Below are positions 22,250 to 34,375 of a stretch of 64,000 bases of DNA, in pieces (the stretch's first letter is position 1; every line of letters begins with the position of its first letter). Source of the DNA: Cliona cf. orientalis (Eukaryota; Porifera; Demospongiae; Clionaida; Clionaidae); NCBI GenBank assembly GCA_963930775.1, contig OZ005689.1, positions 26,534,058 through 26,598,057 of the forward strand, written 5' to 3'. A program made the translations under genes and the position numbers. The notes under the pieces were generated by a model, which was given only the letters and a program-made list of their open reading frames with translations, was not told the origin of the DNA and made no database searches.

Positions 22250-23846
22250 AATAATACGATGAACAAACCATTCATTCAGTTCAACTTCTCCTTTCGTACA
22301 ATGAACGAGCGATTTAGACGGCTAAAAGTTCTCTCTTCAGCACACGAGGAAGAACCACGAGGAACCAGCAACCGCATGTGTACTTTGTACTTGGACTTAA
22401 CATTGTTTTGGGTGTGACTAGTAAGCACGTGGACTTAACTCACAACTTTAACGATCCTTACTTACAAATCAATGCTGCCCTGGGTAGTTTTATTACACGA
22501 GGAAGATTAGCAGGATGAAATAAGTTAGTAAACTATGAATCTAAAAATTCACATATTTTTGACTTAAGCTGTTCTTCCACTGGCCTGCTCAATTATTGTC
22601 GTTGCCAAAAATGCCCTATGGAGCAGCGGACATCCATATGTTTGCATTATACAAGCCCTTTTAATTACTAATTATAAGCGTACAAGAAGTCATGCCATGA
22701 CTTCTTGAATATCATTATAAATTTCACGATCGACAAAAATCAACTTATTTATCATTATAATCAGGTCTTTGTAGGCTCCTACAATGTAATTTAATTTAAA
22801 ATAGCTAGATAGTACCTTCAGTTGCCATTTGTGATAAAATAGTGTAGTCCACAGCAGATCAGTGCAGTTCAACAATGATACTTGACACTTGACGGCTACT
22901 ACTGATGGATGATAACTACACTAAAGTAGCCTAATCTCAACTATTTTCAATCTAAATAGTCAACAGAGACTTGATCTTGACACTCGCAGCAGTCCTGTCC
23001 CATACCTCTCAAGTGACCCTCATCTCGCTGGTCCGACCAGCATTTACACGTCAAATTACCCGACCAGCAAGACAAGTCTCAAAACCAGCATTTGTGGAGA
23101 TACCATACCTAGTAGCTATTTTAATAATATACGTGGGCTTTTACACTTAATTTAGAGCAGATGAAACAAAATATGGCAGTTATCCTAATCATCAGAACAC
23201 AATTTCCCCATTTTTAGTGGCTATTCAGATATATTTGCCACTCTAATCATTTATGCATGATCAATGATATGGGTATACAGCTAGACGACCAGCATTTGGT
23301 GTTGATAAACTTGGGACCTATGCTGTCCACGATTCAGGGCCTCAGCTGTAGACCAGTTCAAAGGTCATGACGTCACTAACTGCCGAGTCAGCAAAAATTC
23401 TGCAATATTGCTGAACTTTGCCCTTGCAAAGTAAAATTTTAAAATGGTGATAAAGTGAGATTTAGGCTAGATCTATGAGGTTTCATAGCTAAATAAGTAG
23501 GCTGGATGATCGAAAGTCGGATTTTTAGGCTACTAGTGATGCAAAATCGTGCAAGTTTACAGGCACTTCAGCAAAAATGTATTGCTATCTATGGACAAGT
23601 TGATCAAGTACGTTTGCTAAAATAGTAAATTCTGTGCATGCAGTATGGATAGTCGTAAATCATCAGGAGCTTCCTTTTATTGTATCAAAGAAGTCTAGAT
23701 GATGGTAGTTTGTTGTTTTGGTTTATCACCATAGAGAATGTACACATCCAATTAAACGAATTATGAAACATTTTCGCTATTCCAACTATGGGATGGCCGC
23801 GTATTTCTGGCAACAGCATGCACACAACTTTATGGCACTATAATTA
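22250..23846. other. No recognisable gene
   Basis: AT-rich sequence with short random ORFs. I found no TIRs, RNA gene or long repeat. Confidence 0.5.
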
Positions 23847-24500
23847 TGTGACCGGATTTGGGAAAACCCTCCGTAAGGGATCCGCGAGCGATTCGCGCAA
23901 TGCGCGTTTTTAGTAGCTCAGGTCGAAATTTGTCGAAGTCCAGATTTTGTCATAATACATGTCAAACAACCCTTCTAACTGTTGCCGTCTTCTACGGAGA
24001 CTAGTCGTGCTATATGAAGGCGAAATAAGCCTTCATTTTGACCCACCTAGTCGGCACAGCTGCCGTACCCGGAGCCCTTTGCTATGGGCGCTAATTGGAA
24101 TTCTCTACCTAGATTCATGGAACTACTGTACGTTCGCTCACCTTTATACCTTCTTGGGCATCTAAGAACAATCGGCTGTCGTCAACAACGAAATTCAACT
24201 CTTGCTCAATCTTTACGTTCATTTCGAACGGCTCCGCCCATGTCCATTTAAATGACTTTCGGGTCATGCGTAGTATGCGGAAACGCCATACGCGTGCATA
24301 GCAACGCCTTTAGACCGTAATTTCTCGATTATTGGGGGTGTGGCACGATCGCAAACAAAGTGCTGTATCTCCACAACAAAGTGCGCGATCGGCCTAAAAC
24401 TTGAACGCGGGTTAGCTCTATGGTAGAGCTTATCAATCATACATCAAATTCGATTTTCAGAAAAAAATCGTTATGGAGGATTTTCCCAAATCCTGTCACA
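23847..24500 (-). mobile_element. Family A TA-element, complete copy
   Basis: TGTGACCGGATTTGGGAAAA and its inverse bound 654 bp flanked by TA (23845-23846, 24501-24502). On the minus strand an ATG at 24222 opens 27 codons (MNVKIEQELNF...) ending at 24142 against a GTGAGC site. Relative to the copies at 40 and 13743 one codon is missing, so the frame is preserved. The rest is non-coding. Confidence 0.9.
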
Positions 24501-24502
24501 TA

Positions 24503-25622
24503 TTGGCTAATCAACAATATTATTATTGTTTGCTGAAATGCAGAAAATTAGTGGTCCTCTTGGATTGTCTATGGTCCCCAGCCATTTACAAGAGGGGTCA
24601 TGGGCTGGGAGTATAAATGGTTAGCGTGCAGGGTTGGTCTCAAGGGTCTGTATGGCAGGGAGGACCAAATGTGGCACAGTGGACAGTCCGGGGGACCACA
24701 ATTTGGGAGGGGAGGTGGTTGGGGCAGATTATCGACAGCATGATAGGCTCTGCATGCAGGATGATAAAGCTAGTTTCAGACAGGAGTCTTCACTCTGTAA
24801 TACTTAAATTTCGGCTGATCAGTGTTATATACACCCAGCTGTAGCTATACTCACTTATTTTATTAAGGGATGGTGGTTTAAACCTGTGTTATTGAAATAT
24901 AAAGTGCACTAAGATGTGATTCACCTCAGGATCTTCATACACTGTCAGCTCTTATAACGTGCGGAAACTGCAAGTAATTTCAAATTCTAGCTCTTTCTTC
25001 CCCTTTCACCCCTCCCCCAAATAATGATAAGCTTTATCTCAATGCTCTCCTTCCTTCCCTTCTTCATTTTGCTATAGTGTACAATCAACTTAGCTACATG
25101 GAAATGGGAGAGGGAAAGCACAAGGCTGCAGAAACATATCAATGTCTAGTGCCTGCCTGATACCCTGGATCAGAAATAGCTAGCTGGACCTGCTTGGGTA
25201 TGAGGCATGCAGCACCTTCTAGCTAGCTATCGATTTTTCAAAGGAGGGCAGGGAAGGATATATAGACCCATCCTTCATATCCTTGGCATAACATTCCCCT
25301 TTAATAGAAAAAGCTAAGTCGCATACATGAGGTAAATTTACGCCAACATCACTGGCATAAAGGCCTCCCTTGCTGTACAGCAAGGCAGACTTGGCATAAA
25401 GTTTTCCCTTGATGCAGCAATCAGGGATAAAAAATCTCCCTTTATGCAGCAAGAAAAGTTTCAATTTTATGCTAAATTATGTACAACTACGAGCGTCACA
25501 ACTAGAACCTTTTCATGCTTTTTCATTAGCCATCGTAGCCACGCTTATGGACAGTGCCTCTAGTATACTTGGTGCAAAATACATACAGATAAGGTGTATT
25601 GTGCTGTTTGGCTGCTGTCCGC
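24503..25622. other. No confirmed gene; two weak coding-like stretches
   Basis: 24617-24770 has a Gly/Trp-rich frame (SGQSGGPQFG-RGGGWGRL), possibly a decayed RGG-type exon. 25219-25464 on the minus strand has an 81-codon frame with a loosely repeated peptide (KGRFFIPD, KGKLYAKSA, KGGLYASD). Neither is recognised. Confidence 0.35.
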
Positions 25623-25626
25623 TTAA

Positions 25627-26061
25627 CCCTTTAACAACCAATGATGGGTATACCCGTCCCTATCTTCTCACTTGTTTTAGTCAGGTAGCTCGCTCAACGT
25701 AATCGAGCCATCTCCAGAACAACTGGCAGTGCCGCTAAGTCAATCTGGTCGACAGCGACGAAGTCTAAGTGAGGAATACAGAAACGGGTAATCACGAACA
25801 ATGAGCGATAAACAATAAGATAGCTTACCTTCCTAACTGCCCACCGTAACTTCGTCGAAATCGACGCTACAGACGCGATCTTGGCACCAATGGAAAGCTC
25901 AAGAACCACTCGTCGTTCTGGTAACAGCTTTCCTGTACCGATCTTCTACACACGAGGTGTTGTGGTCAGTTTTATCACATGATTTTAATATTACCGTTTG
26001 ACGTTCAATTAATCTCGTCCTGTGCGCACGCGCGTAACGCGCGAACTCCGCCCATAATCGG
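25627..26061. mobile_element. Possible TTAA-flanked non-autonomous piggyBac-type element
   Basis: TTAA stands at 25623-25626 and 26062-26065. The left end CCCTTTAACAACC is piggyBac-like, and the right end GCCCATAATCGG resembles the right end of the piggyBac at 8738. The two ends do not match each other as TIRs, so this may be one element with poor ends or two remnants. An open minus-strand segment (25909-25829) runs into GTAAGC. Confidence 0.4.
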
Positions 26062-26262
26062 TTAAACCACATCAGTGAATGAAGCAAGCAAGCACTTGTA
26101 TCTTCCTTTAATACTATAACAGAAGTATCAAAGGTAGATAGGGTTGGGAAGTCAATGTTTGTAGCTGGATCTTCCTAGCAAATTATTCAGAAATGATTTT
26201 CATTGTGTGGCCATATTTACGCAGTTTCAATACTGTTACTACAATTCAACTCAAACTCCCAG

Positions 26263-26621
26263 AATCGGAGAAATGATTCTGCTCCTAATAAAGACCAGAT
26301 TCAGGAGTCATATGACGGCCATCAAAGGAGCCGGAGTGATGCCACAAATTGTGGCAGTGTGGGTGGCAAGGTGCCAGCGAAGAAAAGACGGCAATGTCCA
26401 TACCCAATCATGGTATTGTCTTCATTGATAGCATTTTTTTGGGATAGATTGAAGTAATGTTTGTCTTGTAGAGGGTACTCATTCAAAATATGCAGCACAT
26501 GCACTTAAGTGGGGCTGACATGAATAACACTGGGCAAGATGGTGTCATTGAGGAGGAGGAGGAAGAGGTGTCACGAACAAAGGGCACCAAACAAGTCACT
26601 GTGAAGGAGATAAACGACTGA
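26263..26621 (+). CDS. Unidentified host-like gene, two 3' exons with acidic tail
   Basis: Two 150-nt segments behave as phase-0 exons. 26263-26412 follows a CTCCCAG acceptor and ends at ATG|GTATTG; 26472-26621 follows CTTGTAG and ends at TGA. Together they encode 99 residues: a basic segment (GKVPAKKRRQCPYPIM), a middle with HLSGADMNNTGQDGVI, then EEEEEEVSRTKGTKQVTVKE and the stop. The basic cluster looks like a nuclear localisation signal. Upstream exons were not found, and a transposon-like segment lies just 5'. Function unknown; the open acidic frame and clean junction favour a real gene. Confidence 0.5.
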
Positions 26622-27280
26622 GTCAGGCTGTACAGCAAACTTCGTCTAATGCTGACATTTTAATAATCATCGATCTGTGCCAGGTTAATCATATTATTAT
26701 GTCAGCCTCAGTTGCTGAATGTTGATGAGTTAGGGTTTTCAAGTGTACAAATTATAGCATCCTTCAGCTAGCTGATTTAGACTTTTGATTCGATCTCAGT
26801 AGTACCTTAATTCTGGAAAGGCTCAGAGCGCTGAATATATACAATACGTTATGATGTGATCTTGTATTCACCAGGTGGTGTACCAACACTGTCATTGCTA
26901 ACTCGGCAGGCTCACACCTTTCTTATTAAACCGTGTCGTCAAATTGACAATAGGCACTGCACCACCAGCATGTATGTACCGAGACATTCGCCTGACAACC
27001 ATAGATCTTCAGACTTTGAAGCTATTAATTATAATAATTAGGCGATTATTGTATCAGGATTGTTCATTTTGAATGCTGGGCAATATTTAGAGTCGAGTTG
27101 AGTTGCGCAATTGTAAGCACATACGTGTGTTCAGAGGCATGGCATGGCCAGCCAACGCACTCGCATACATAATCATTTTATTGTATTATATACGCGTGAT
27201 ATGCACCCGCCGTGGAAAAGGCGTGTCCTTTATAATACACTGATCAAAAGCCAGATGGTAGCCATGCTAATTCTACTCTA
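26622..27280. other. No recognisable gene
   Basis: AT-rich; short ORFs only. It may hold 3' sequence of the gene above. Confidence 0.5.
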
Positions 27281-27997
27281 CCTTCTTTGGCGTCGCCATT
27301 GTTGCAATAGGAGACCACGCCGATTTTGGGTTGAAATATTTTTCAGCGCAAGATTCAACAGGGAGAATATCACAATCTCTTCCCGGAGATACGTTTAAAT
27401 GACACTGAATCACACTTTCGATACTTGAGGATGTCGCTTTTGACAAGCTGCTTCTCAAGGTGCGTCCATTTTTACGTCATCGAAAGCTGCCCTGAGACGG
27501 GAAATCTCTCCCGCAGAGAGGCTGGCAATCACTTTAAGGTATCTAGCAACAGGCAACTCTCGGGTATCCTTTTTAACTTCAGAATGGGACACTCTACTCT
27601 GGGTCAAATCTTGAGAAAAACCTGTTCTGTCATCTGGCAAGTACTGTGTGAAGAGTGTCAGGGCACCTTCAACAGAGGATGAGTGGATAGGGATCAGTGA
27701 GCAGTTTGCATGCCTATGGAATTTTCCTAACTTGTGTTGGAGCTATTGATGGAAAGTATGTTGTTATTCAGGCTACTAAGGGAAGCTCAATTTGCTACAA
27801 TTACAAGAGAGCACACTCAATTGTTCTTTTGGCAGTGTGATGCACACTACCGCTTTACCCTTGTGGATATTGGAGATGCTGTTTGTCACAGTAATGGTGG
27901 TGTCCTTTCAAATTCTGTGTTTGGCCAAGCCATAGAGTCAGAAACCTTGGCAATTCCAGTACCAAGAGTACTTCTCGGAACCAGTACTGTAGTTTAA
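27281..27997 (+). pseudogene. PIF/Harbinger (HARBI1-like) transposase relic
   Basis: The best block (about 27735-27990) reads [43 protein letters not shown] and SNSVFGQAIE, matching the DDE_Tnp_4 core from the first Asp (GAIDGK) through the second (VCDA...VDIG). Upstream, RRPRRFWV and LRYLATG-like blocks in shifting frames match the N-terminal part of the family. The frame changes several times and the final Glu region is missing. Harbinger elements cut and paste into TWA sites; no ends were found here. Confidence 0.7.
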
Positions 27998-28690
27998 AAA
28001 GAACCAGAGTGCATAGGAATCAGCAACACTGGCACATTTTTTTAGACAAAAATCTGAAAGTATCATACATACCACTCTAAGCCATGAAACGTAATAAAGA
28101 AAGCTTGCCTTAAACTAAGCTATGCAGCTGTGAGTCAAAAGATCCAGATGCACGTGAGAGATGTGATATCATGTGGCCAGATAGCATTGGCGTTGGTACC
28201 TGTGTGCATGCGCACCAGCTAATGGCCTTTGTGCTGCGTGCGCTTCACACGATACGCGAAACCATGTGCCACTGGGATGTTACGTGACAACACGTTACGT
28301 GATAGACAAAGACACGACAAAATTGCGTGACACTGTGTTACATGATGTGCGACAACACTGGAACACTATGCAACACCATATTGCACGATATGCAGTTAAC
28401 ATTGGAGTATTTTGTGACCTCCAGGGCCACTGTACAGACCAGCCATGACCACTTAATATTACTATGGTAAAGATCGCTCATATGCAGATTAAAATGCTCA
28501 CACCTAAATAAGCACCCAGGGTAGCCATTCCACGTGGGGGTGTGGCCATGGCGCGAGAGAACCCGCAGCAATAGCGTCTATCTTGGCAGTTATGATTCTA
28601 TGGTGTGTATTACCAATTCAATATTATTTGATACTGCATGCTCCATCCTTATTAATGACTACCATAGGTCTACAACCATGCTTATATGTT
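27998..28690. other. No recognisable gene
   Basis: Contains local imperfect repeats of CGTGA(C/T)AACAC-type motifs (28280-28350), no ORF or RNA gene. Confidence 0.5.
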
Positions 28691-28691
28691 G

Positions 28692-29120
28692 TTATAACAG
28701 GCAAGAGAGAAGTGAAGTTAGTGGTCAGAGAAAAACTCAGGATCCAGCCGGGATTTGAACCCAGGACCTTCTGATATCTAGTCAGACACTCTTCCCAACT
28801 GAGCTACTGGGCCCTGATGGCAGCAGAGTGTAGGATTGATGGTAATATCCTAAGGGACTGGTTCAAATTGGGCAACTTCACTTCTCACTTGGGGATGGTG
28901 GGACTCAAACTGCGAGATGCTGCAAGCAGCCTAGATTCACAGTCATGGCCGAAGCCCTCCTAGGAGTCCTTTTCAATCAAGGCCTGACTGGTGGCGAGGT
29001 TGATAACTGGGAATAATTACCATTAAGCCCGGTAAAGGCTGGTCCACTAACTTCACTTCTCTCTTACCTGTTATAACAACATCAGCCTTTACCGGGCTTA
29101 ATGGTAATTATTCCCAATTA
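28692..29120. repeat. Nested inverted repeats around a tRNA-like sequence
   Basis: 28692-28728 (GTTGTTATAACAGGCAAGAG...) is repeated inverted at 29042-29080. Outside and overlapping, 29000-29040 (GGGAATAATTACCATTAAGC...) pairs with 29082-29120. The whole can fold as interlocked hairpins and carries the tRNA-like sequence at 28740-28813. It may be a tRNA-derived SINE or foldback element. Confidence 0.7.
28740..28813 (-). tRNA. tRNA-like sequence (SINE head or pseudo-tRNA)
   Basis: On the minus strand the cloverleaf is GGCCCAG acceptor, TAGCTC...GAG D-arm, TCTGA-CTAGATA-TCAGA anticodon arm (anticodon AGA if read literally), short variable loop, and T-arm CTGGG-TTCAAAT-CCCGG. The acceptor stem has one C-A mismatch. 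A Ser anticodon with a short variable loop is unusual, so this is more likely a tRNA-derived repeat than a working tRNA-Ser. GAGTTTTT follows directly, a possible Pol III terminator. Confidence 0.55.
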
Positions 29121-31142
29121 TGCTTATGTGTGTTTATCTCCCTCTCACTGACGGGTCTGGGGAGTCATGTAATGAGTTTTTAGTCACTTGGGGTGAGGTG
29201 GAGGGTGTTATAGACAGACCAGATAACGTAATTATTGCTGGTGACTTTAACGTTGATTTTAATCGCTCCAGTGTAAATCGTCAGCATCTACTAAATTTTA
29301 TGAATGATCTCAAGCTTGTTTCTGCTGATCAACTGAAATATGAAGCCTTATGGGACCAAATCAGAATGTAAGATAGATAGCTAGCTACATTAAATGAAGT
29401 ATAGATAGTAGCTATAGTACATATCCTAGGTCAGGGGTATGCGTGTGCACAGAGTGTTTTTTGGAACGTATGCATCGTCAAGGAAGTGACACTCCTTCAA
29501 CTAGAACCCGAACCCTCCAGTATTCATCATACGTACATAAGAGATGATGGGTGTGCATGCTCATGGCCTGACCACTTTCTCTGTAACCAATCCCTTGCTA
29601 GGCATCTTTCAAATTTTCATTGCTTAGACTTTGGATCAAATCCTTCAGATCATTGTCCTTTAGCCTGCTCCTCTGTTATCTTGATACGCATGCTGCGCCT
29701 CCCCCTAGTCCACCTTCTGTCAATCCTACCTACTCGAGACCTCATCCTGCCTGGCACAAAGCGACTCCTGATGACATCATAACTTATTGTGGGATGGTAG
29801 CCTCTCATTTACCTCAGTTTCCTGTGGATAACGCAGATTGCCTCAATACCTTATGTACTTTACACCACTCTAGTCTAGATCTGTTCTGTGATAATCTTGC
29901 TCGCTATTTGTATGACTGTGCCGAGGTGACTATTCCTAAAAGCCATCCCTCTCACTCTGTACCTGGCTGGAACTCATCTGCACGTCTGCTTAAGGAGAAG
30001 GCCAAATTTTGGCATGTTGTTTGCAAGCAAGCTGGTTCTCCTGTCGGTGTTCTCCATCAACTGAAGAAATCTGCAAGATCTAGATATAAATATGAAGTTA
30101 AATGCCTGAAACGTCGTGAGCATCATATTCGGAGGGAGAAAATGGCAGCTGCTCTTGCTTCTTCTAACTCGAGGAACTTCTGGAAGCATGTTAAAAATGC
30201 TAACAGATCTAAGAAATCTCAGTCTATTGATGGCCACTCTGGGGATGAGATCTCCAGTCTGTTCTCATCTAAGTTCCAAAGCATCCTGAACTCTGAAGAT
30301 GTCAGTGAGTGTGACTCACTCTTTTCTTTCTGATCTCTCCAACTCCCTTTCAACCAGCTTGAGTTTATTTCCATCTCCGAAGAGCGTGTCTCTGAAGCAT
30401 TTTTCCACCTCAAGAAAGGCAAATCAGATGGCTCATTGCTTGTGTCTGATCAATTATTGATTCATGCTCTCCCTAAGGGCTCTAAAGACCCTATCATTTC
30501 TGATAATTATCGTGCGATTGCACTTGCTCCTACTTTGAGCAAAGCATTAGAATGGTGCATTCTGCTGGCATATAAGATCACTTTCAGATGTCTGGGCTGC
30601 AGTTTGGATTTAAACAAAAGATGTCGACCTCGCTCTGTACTGGCTGTGTTAAATGCATTGTCTCTTGCTATATGCATGAGGGCTCACCTGTTTTTGCCTG
30701 CTTTTTTGATGCATCAAAAGCGTTTGACCTGGTGAATCATAAGATCCTCTTCAGCAGGCTAATTGAGAAAGGCTTTCCAGCTCTTCTTATACGTTTTCTA
30801 TTATCATGGTATAAAGATAAACGTATGTGTGTAACGTGGTAGAATTGTCTTTGGTTGCTTCTCTATAACTAATGGAGTTCGGCAGAGTGGTGTTCTCTCC
30901 CCCATTTTGTTCACCCCGTATATGAATGATCTGTTGAAGGAGCTGAGTACCATGGTGTTGGCAGTTTAATTATGCGGGTGCTCTGTGCTATGCTGATAAT
31001 TTGGTTTTGCTGGCTCCATCTCCCTCAGCCTTGAGTTGCTGTGAGAAATTTGCCATTTCTCGTGGGTTAAGATTCAATTCTGCTAATACGCTTTTCATAC
31101 TCACCATCTTCAATTGTCTTGCCCACATCATGTTTTGCAACC

Positions 31143-31383
31143 CAGGGGCGGATCCAGAGGGGGTTCGATGGGCTCGGACGAACCCCCCTTTCTGACTAGC
31201 CCTCTAGTACTTAGTGGTCGATTTGAAGTCTTGGAGTGCATCTAAAGACCTCGAACACGCTATCTAGCGAGAAATGGGCGTGGTCAACAAGCAAAGTGGG
31301 CGTGGCTTAAAATTTCACACGCTCTTTGCGCGCATACTTCTAAACTAAGAACCCCCCTCTGATAAATCCTGGATCTGCCCCTG
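31143..31383. mobile_element. MITE with CAGGGGCGGATCCAG TIRs, CAACC TSD
   Basis: Left CAGGGGCGGATCCAG and right CTGGATCTGCCCCTG are inverted with one change, flanked by CAACC on both sides (31138-31142, 31384-31388). 241 bp, non-coding. It splits the LINE relic between the RT palm and thumb. Confidence 0.85.
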
Positions 31384-31689
31384 CAACCATCGTCTTCCCT
31401 TTATTTATACAGTGACACACCTAGGACACCTACTTCATTTCAACCTGAGTGATGCCCCTGATATCAATTTTAAGCGTAACATGGTTAAGAAGGCTAACTA
31501 TGTTCTTGTAATCTTTCCCTATGTTGGTCCTCGTATCCTCACAAAATTGTTTCAGTTCTACAGTCTTTGTATGGATCAAGCCTGTGGTTGCTCTCATCTC
31601 CTGCTCTACATAGCATTGAAGTTGCATTTAATAAGATTCTTCGAAAGATCTGGCGTCTGCCTAGACATAGTCATATCCGGGAGACAAGG

Positions 31690-32755
31690 AATGCGTGCGC
31701 GCGGTTTATTGTCGAAAATACGCGGTTTTTATGCCAATTTTCGCACGTATTACCGCACGGTACCACCCCAAACCGTTTATTTCCGGTGCGACCAAAAACA
31801 AAGTTAAGAAAGGAGCGCTATGATTCTGTGCGCGGTCGAACCTTCGGCTGCTAAGCTTCAACGACCCTGAGTATCGCCTGCTACAAGCTTGCTTTAACCG
31901 ATTATAGGCCAAGAGGTCATGACGTCATACGTACTGCCAAACCCGAAATTTATTCAAGAAAGTATAGCAACACAAATATAGTGTCTTGTACAGCATAGTA
32001 TCACAGCTACACAGCCAGTACAGGCCTTCATGATATGTAAGACAGGTTGCTGCAACGTTCTAGTATGCCGCTAGGGCGCTACTATACATACTATAAGCTA
32101 CAAACATACACAAAAGCTTATAAGCTTACTTACCTCCATAATGGCCGCCGTCTTCGAGTCACTCCCAGGTAAGTGCTTGGCTCTGTTGAAAAGCTCGTCA
32201 TATGTGTGAGATAGACCTAGTCTAGCTATATACTTAACGACAGAGCTGTACCTCCTGCCCCGTGGTAGAAAACGTACTGCTTTCGTACCCGGATCGATCG
32301 CCACTATTGTCGATCTTCACAAAATCATTTTTAGTAGTGAGTGGTGGGTTGGGCCAACCGTGACCTCACGCCACAGGTATGCAAGGGAGGCCCCCTAGTA
32401 GTCATAGACAGGAAGCCAAGCCTATGGCTTCTCGGAATGTAGGCGGTGCCATAGCGCTAATATAGCTATAATGCCTCGATTTAGCGCCTATGGCGGTTCA
32501 CGTGCATGATATGAAATCGCACCGATGGCGTATAATCAGTTGACGTCGAAACGCCATCGTCGTTAATTCTTGAATCGCTTGCACCCGTGCGTGTGGGCAT
32601 GACCGGACGTTGAACGGTCAATGTTTCACGTATGTCCGCGGATATCCATGTTGTACCCACCAACGCTCGCACTAACCGCGTATTTGCGTGGTACTTTTCA
32701 CCCGGGTACTGGTATTGTGCACTCCGTGGCCAACTTATATAGTTTATATAATGTG
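31690..32755. other. Foreign segment inside LINE relic with exon-like ORF
   Basis: LINE homology stops near 31685 and resumes near 32760. The segment is GC-richer, contains TTAACCGATTATAGG at 31893 (like the piggyBac left end) and, on the minus strand, an open stretch 32304-32138 (...YSSVVKYIARLGLSHTYDE...TAAIME) that ends at GTAAGT. There is no ATG ahead of it, so if real it is an internal exon. No TIR pair bounding the whole segment was found. Confidence 0.4.
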
Positions 32756-33659
32756 TGTCTACACTCACGTCTGATGCTTTCTGCCATGAGTTGCTCCTCC
32801 TTGCTTGCTAAGCAAATCTTTCTGATTCCTGCTCTCTCTGCTACTCTTTCTCAGGCTATAATTCAATGTGTGGTCATCGTCACCTCAAGAGGTATGATGT
32901 GCAATATAAAATTTGTGCGAGTGTAATTCGTGCACTACACTGCAGTTCTCTCTCCCTGGATTCTGGCTATGAAGATATGATTTACACGATTGCCTGTGAC
33001 TAGCTATATAGTTACACTCTCTCTACCTACACCTACACCGTGTTTTTGGTGTCATATGTGACCCGCTATGGAAAAACCGACCACTCGCACTAAAATATGA
33101 TTTTGCAGTAGGGGGTTCGATACACGACTCAGTTATTTTTTCAAATTTTTTTTCTTTGGATATTCTGAAAGTATAGTCCTTTGCCCTCCATTTATAAAAT
33201 TTCAGCGCAACCGAGCTTGTTCAGTGTGTGTACCGCTCGAAAGAAAGAATGGCGTTCAGTCATTTTTAGCTAGCTATGTGAACGGACCTACAGTGTTATC
33301 GATCTACAAGTCGCAGTCGATCACCATGACGATACCCGCACTTAGCGAGCTAGCATAGCACAGTAAGTCAGTAGTGGCCGACTCGAGGCCCTTGTCTTGC
33401 TTTTGATCCTACACAGAGCAGCCGCTCACCCTTGGCTCCACGATCGACGGCACCAGAAGTCAATCAAGAAGACAGTCCCACCCATCTACCCCACCCCCTA
33501 ATCATACAATACACTGTCATAATACTGAATTGAATTGTTTACTAAAATCAATATCAATGCCTAACTATGTAGACCAGCAGAGCTCAACAGCAGCAGCCCA
33601 GTCCTGCCTGAGGGAAGCCTTGAGCACAACAGTGCCTTGAGCTGTCTGAAGACTCAGAG

Positions 33660-33775
33660 AATCTAGGGGGGGGAAGAGAGAAAGAGATAGATGGAAAGGG
33701 GGAGAAGGGGGGAACAGAGAGAGAGAGAGAGAGGGAGAGAGTGAAAGAGAGAGAGTCAGAGAGAGAGAGAGGAGG
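33660..33775. repeat. GA-rich microsatellite
   Basis: (GA)n interrupted by GGG runs. Its complement gives spurious Ser/Leu/Pro-rich ORFs, which I do not count as genes. Confidence 0.9.
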
Positions 33776-34239
33776 TACATGTAAATACCGAGGTAAATTA
33801 CATGGACATACACGTACATTCACGGATAATTCGACATGCATGTTACTTGTACGGTTATGGACGAGGATGAAGGAACTAGTACCTGTGCAGCAAACTTCAT
33901 AAACAGCTACTGAGAAGACCTTGTCAATGTATCAGTCTCAGAATCACTGTTGAGTCAACAGCCACTATCCTCGTTGACATCCACACAAACCCCAGCTCGG
34001 ATACATACCTTTCCCACCGTATACGATCTCATGCAGGACTAGTCGACTCTCCTTCCCCCTCCCCCCAATTTCTACAAGTACATACATGTACAAGCACGCA
34101 TACATGCACACGCACACTCTTCAACATGCACACAAACTCTCCTGTTTACTATACATTTACTTCAGCTTTCCAAATCTTAAACAATGAGCAGACTCATCCT
34201 CACAGTGAGAGCATCACATCCAGTCAGTTGGTAGACTCA

Positions 34240-34375
34240 CAGTGCAGTACAGAGCCTTCATTTTCTACAACAAAGGTATAAAAGCTTTTCACAACCTGCA
34301 CAGCGCAGTACAGAGCCTTCAAAATTACATTTTCTACAACAAAGGTATACTGAGCTTTTCACAACCGTAGCTCAT
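34240..34375. repeat. Tandem duplication, ~75 bp x 2
   Basis: GCAGTACAGAGCCTTCA...TTTTCTACAACAAAGGTATA...GCTTTTCACAACC occurs twice in a row with a small AAAATTAC insertion in the second copy. Confidence 0.85.

Larger units (their letters stand above)
29120..33000 (+). pseudogene. Decayed CR1-like LINE ORF2, interrupted
   Basis: Fragments occur in order. Endonuclease pieces: NVIIAGDFNVDFNR at 29.2 kb and GSNPSDHCPLACS at 29.6 kb. Linker: SRNFWKHVKNANRSKK at 30.2 kb. RT: SDNYRAIALAPTLSKALE, FACFFDASKAFDLVNHK, SGVLSPILFTPY and YADNLVLLAPSPSALS. Thumb and C-terminal region: THLGHLLHFNLSD, then LYGSSLWLLSSPALHSIE and ILRKIWRLPRHSH to 31.68 kb, resuming near 32.76-33.0 kb. Many frame changes, a YADD to YADN change, a MITE (31143-31383) and a ~1.07-kb foreign segment (31690-32755) break it. 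It is clearly older than the LINE at 14.5-18.5 kb. Confidence 0.8.

Noticed and set aside
25627-26061. Firm piggyBac MITE call
   Set aside because: Both sides have TTAA but the ends do not match as TIRs, so it is kept only as a low-confidence element.
28900-28990. Another tRNA near GGGACTCAAACTGCGAG
   Set aside because: No complete cloverleaf could be drawn.
33565-33841. Ser/Leu/Pro-rich ORFs on the minus strand
   Set aside because: They are translations of the GA microsatellite and have no domain.
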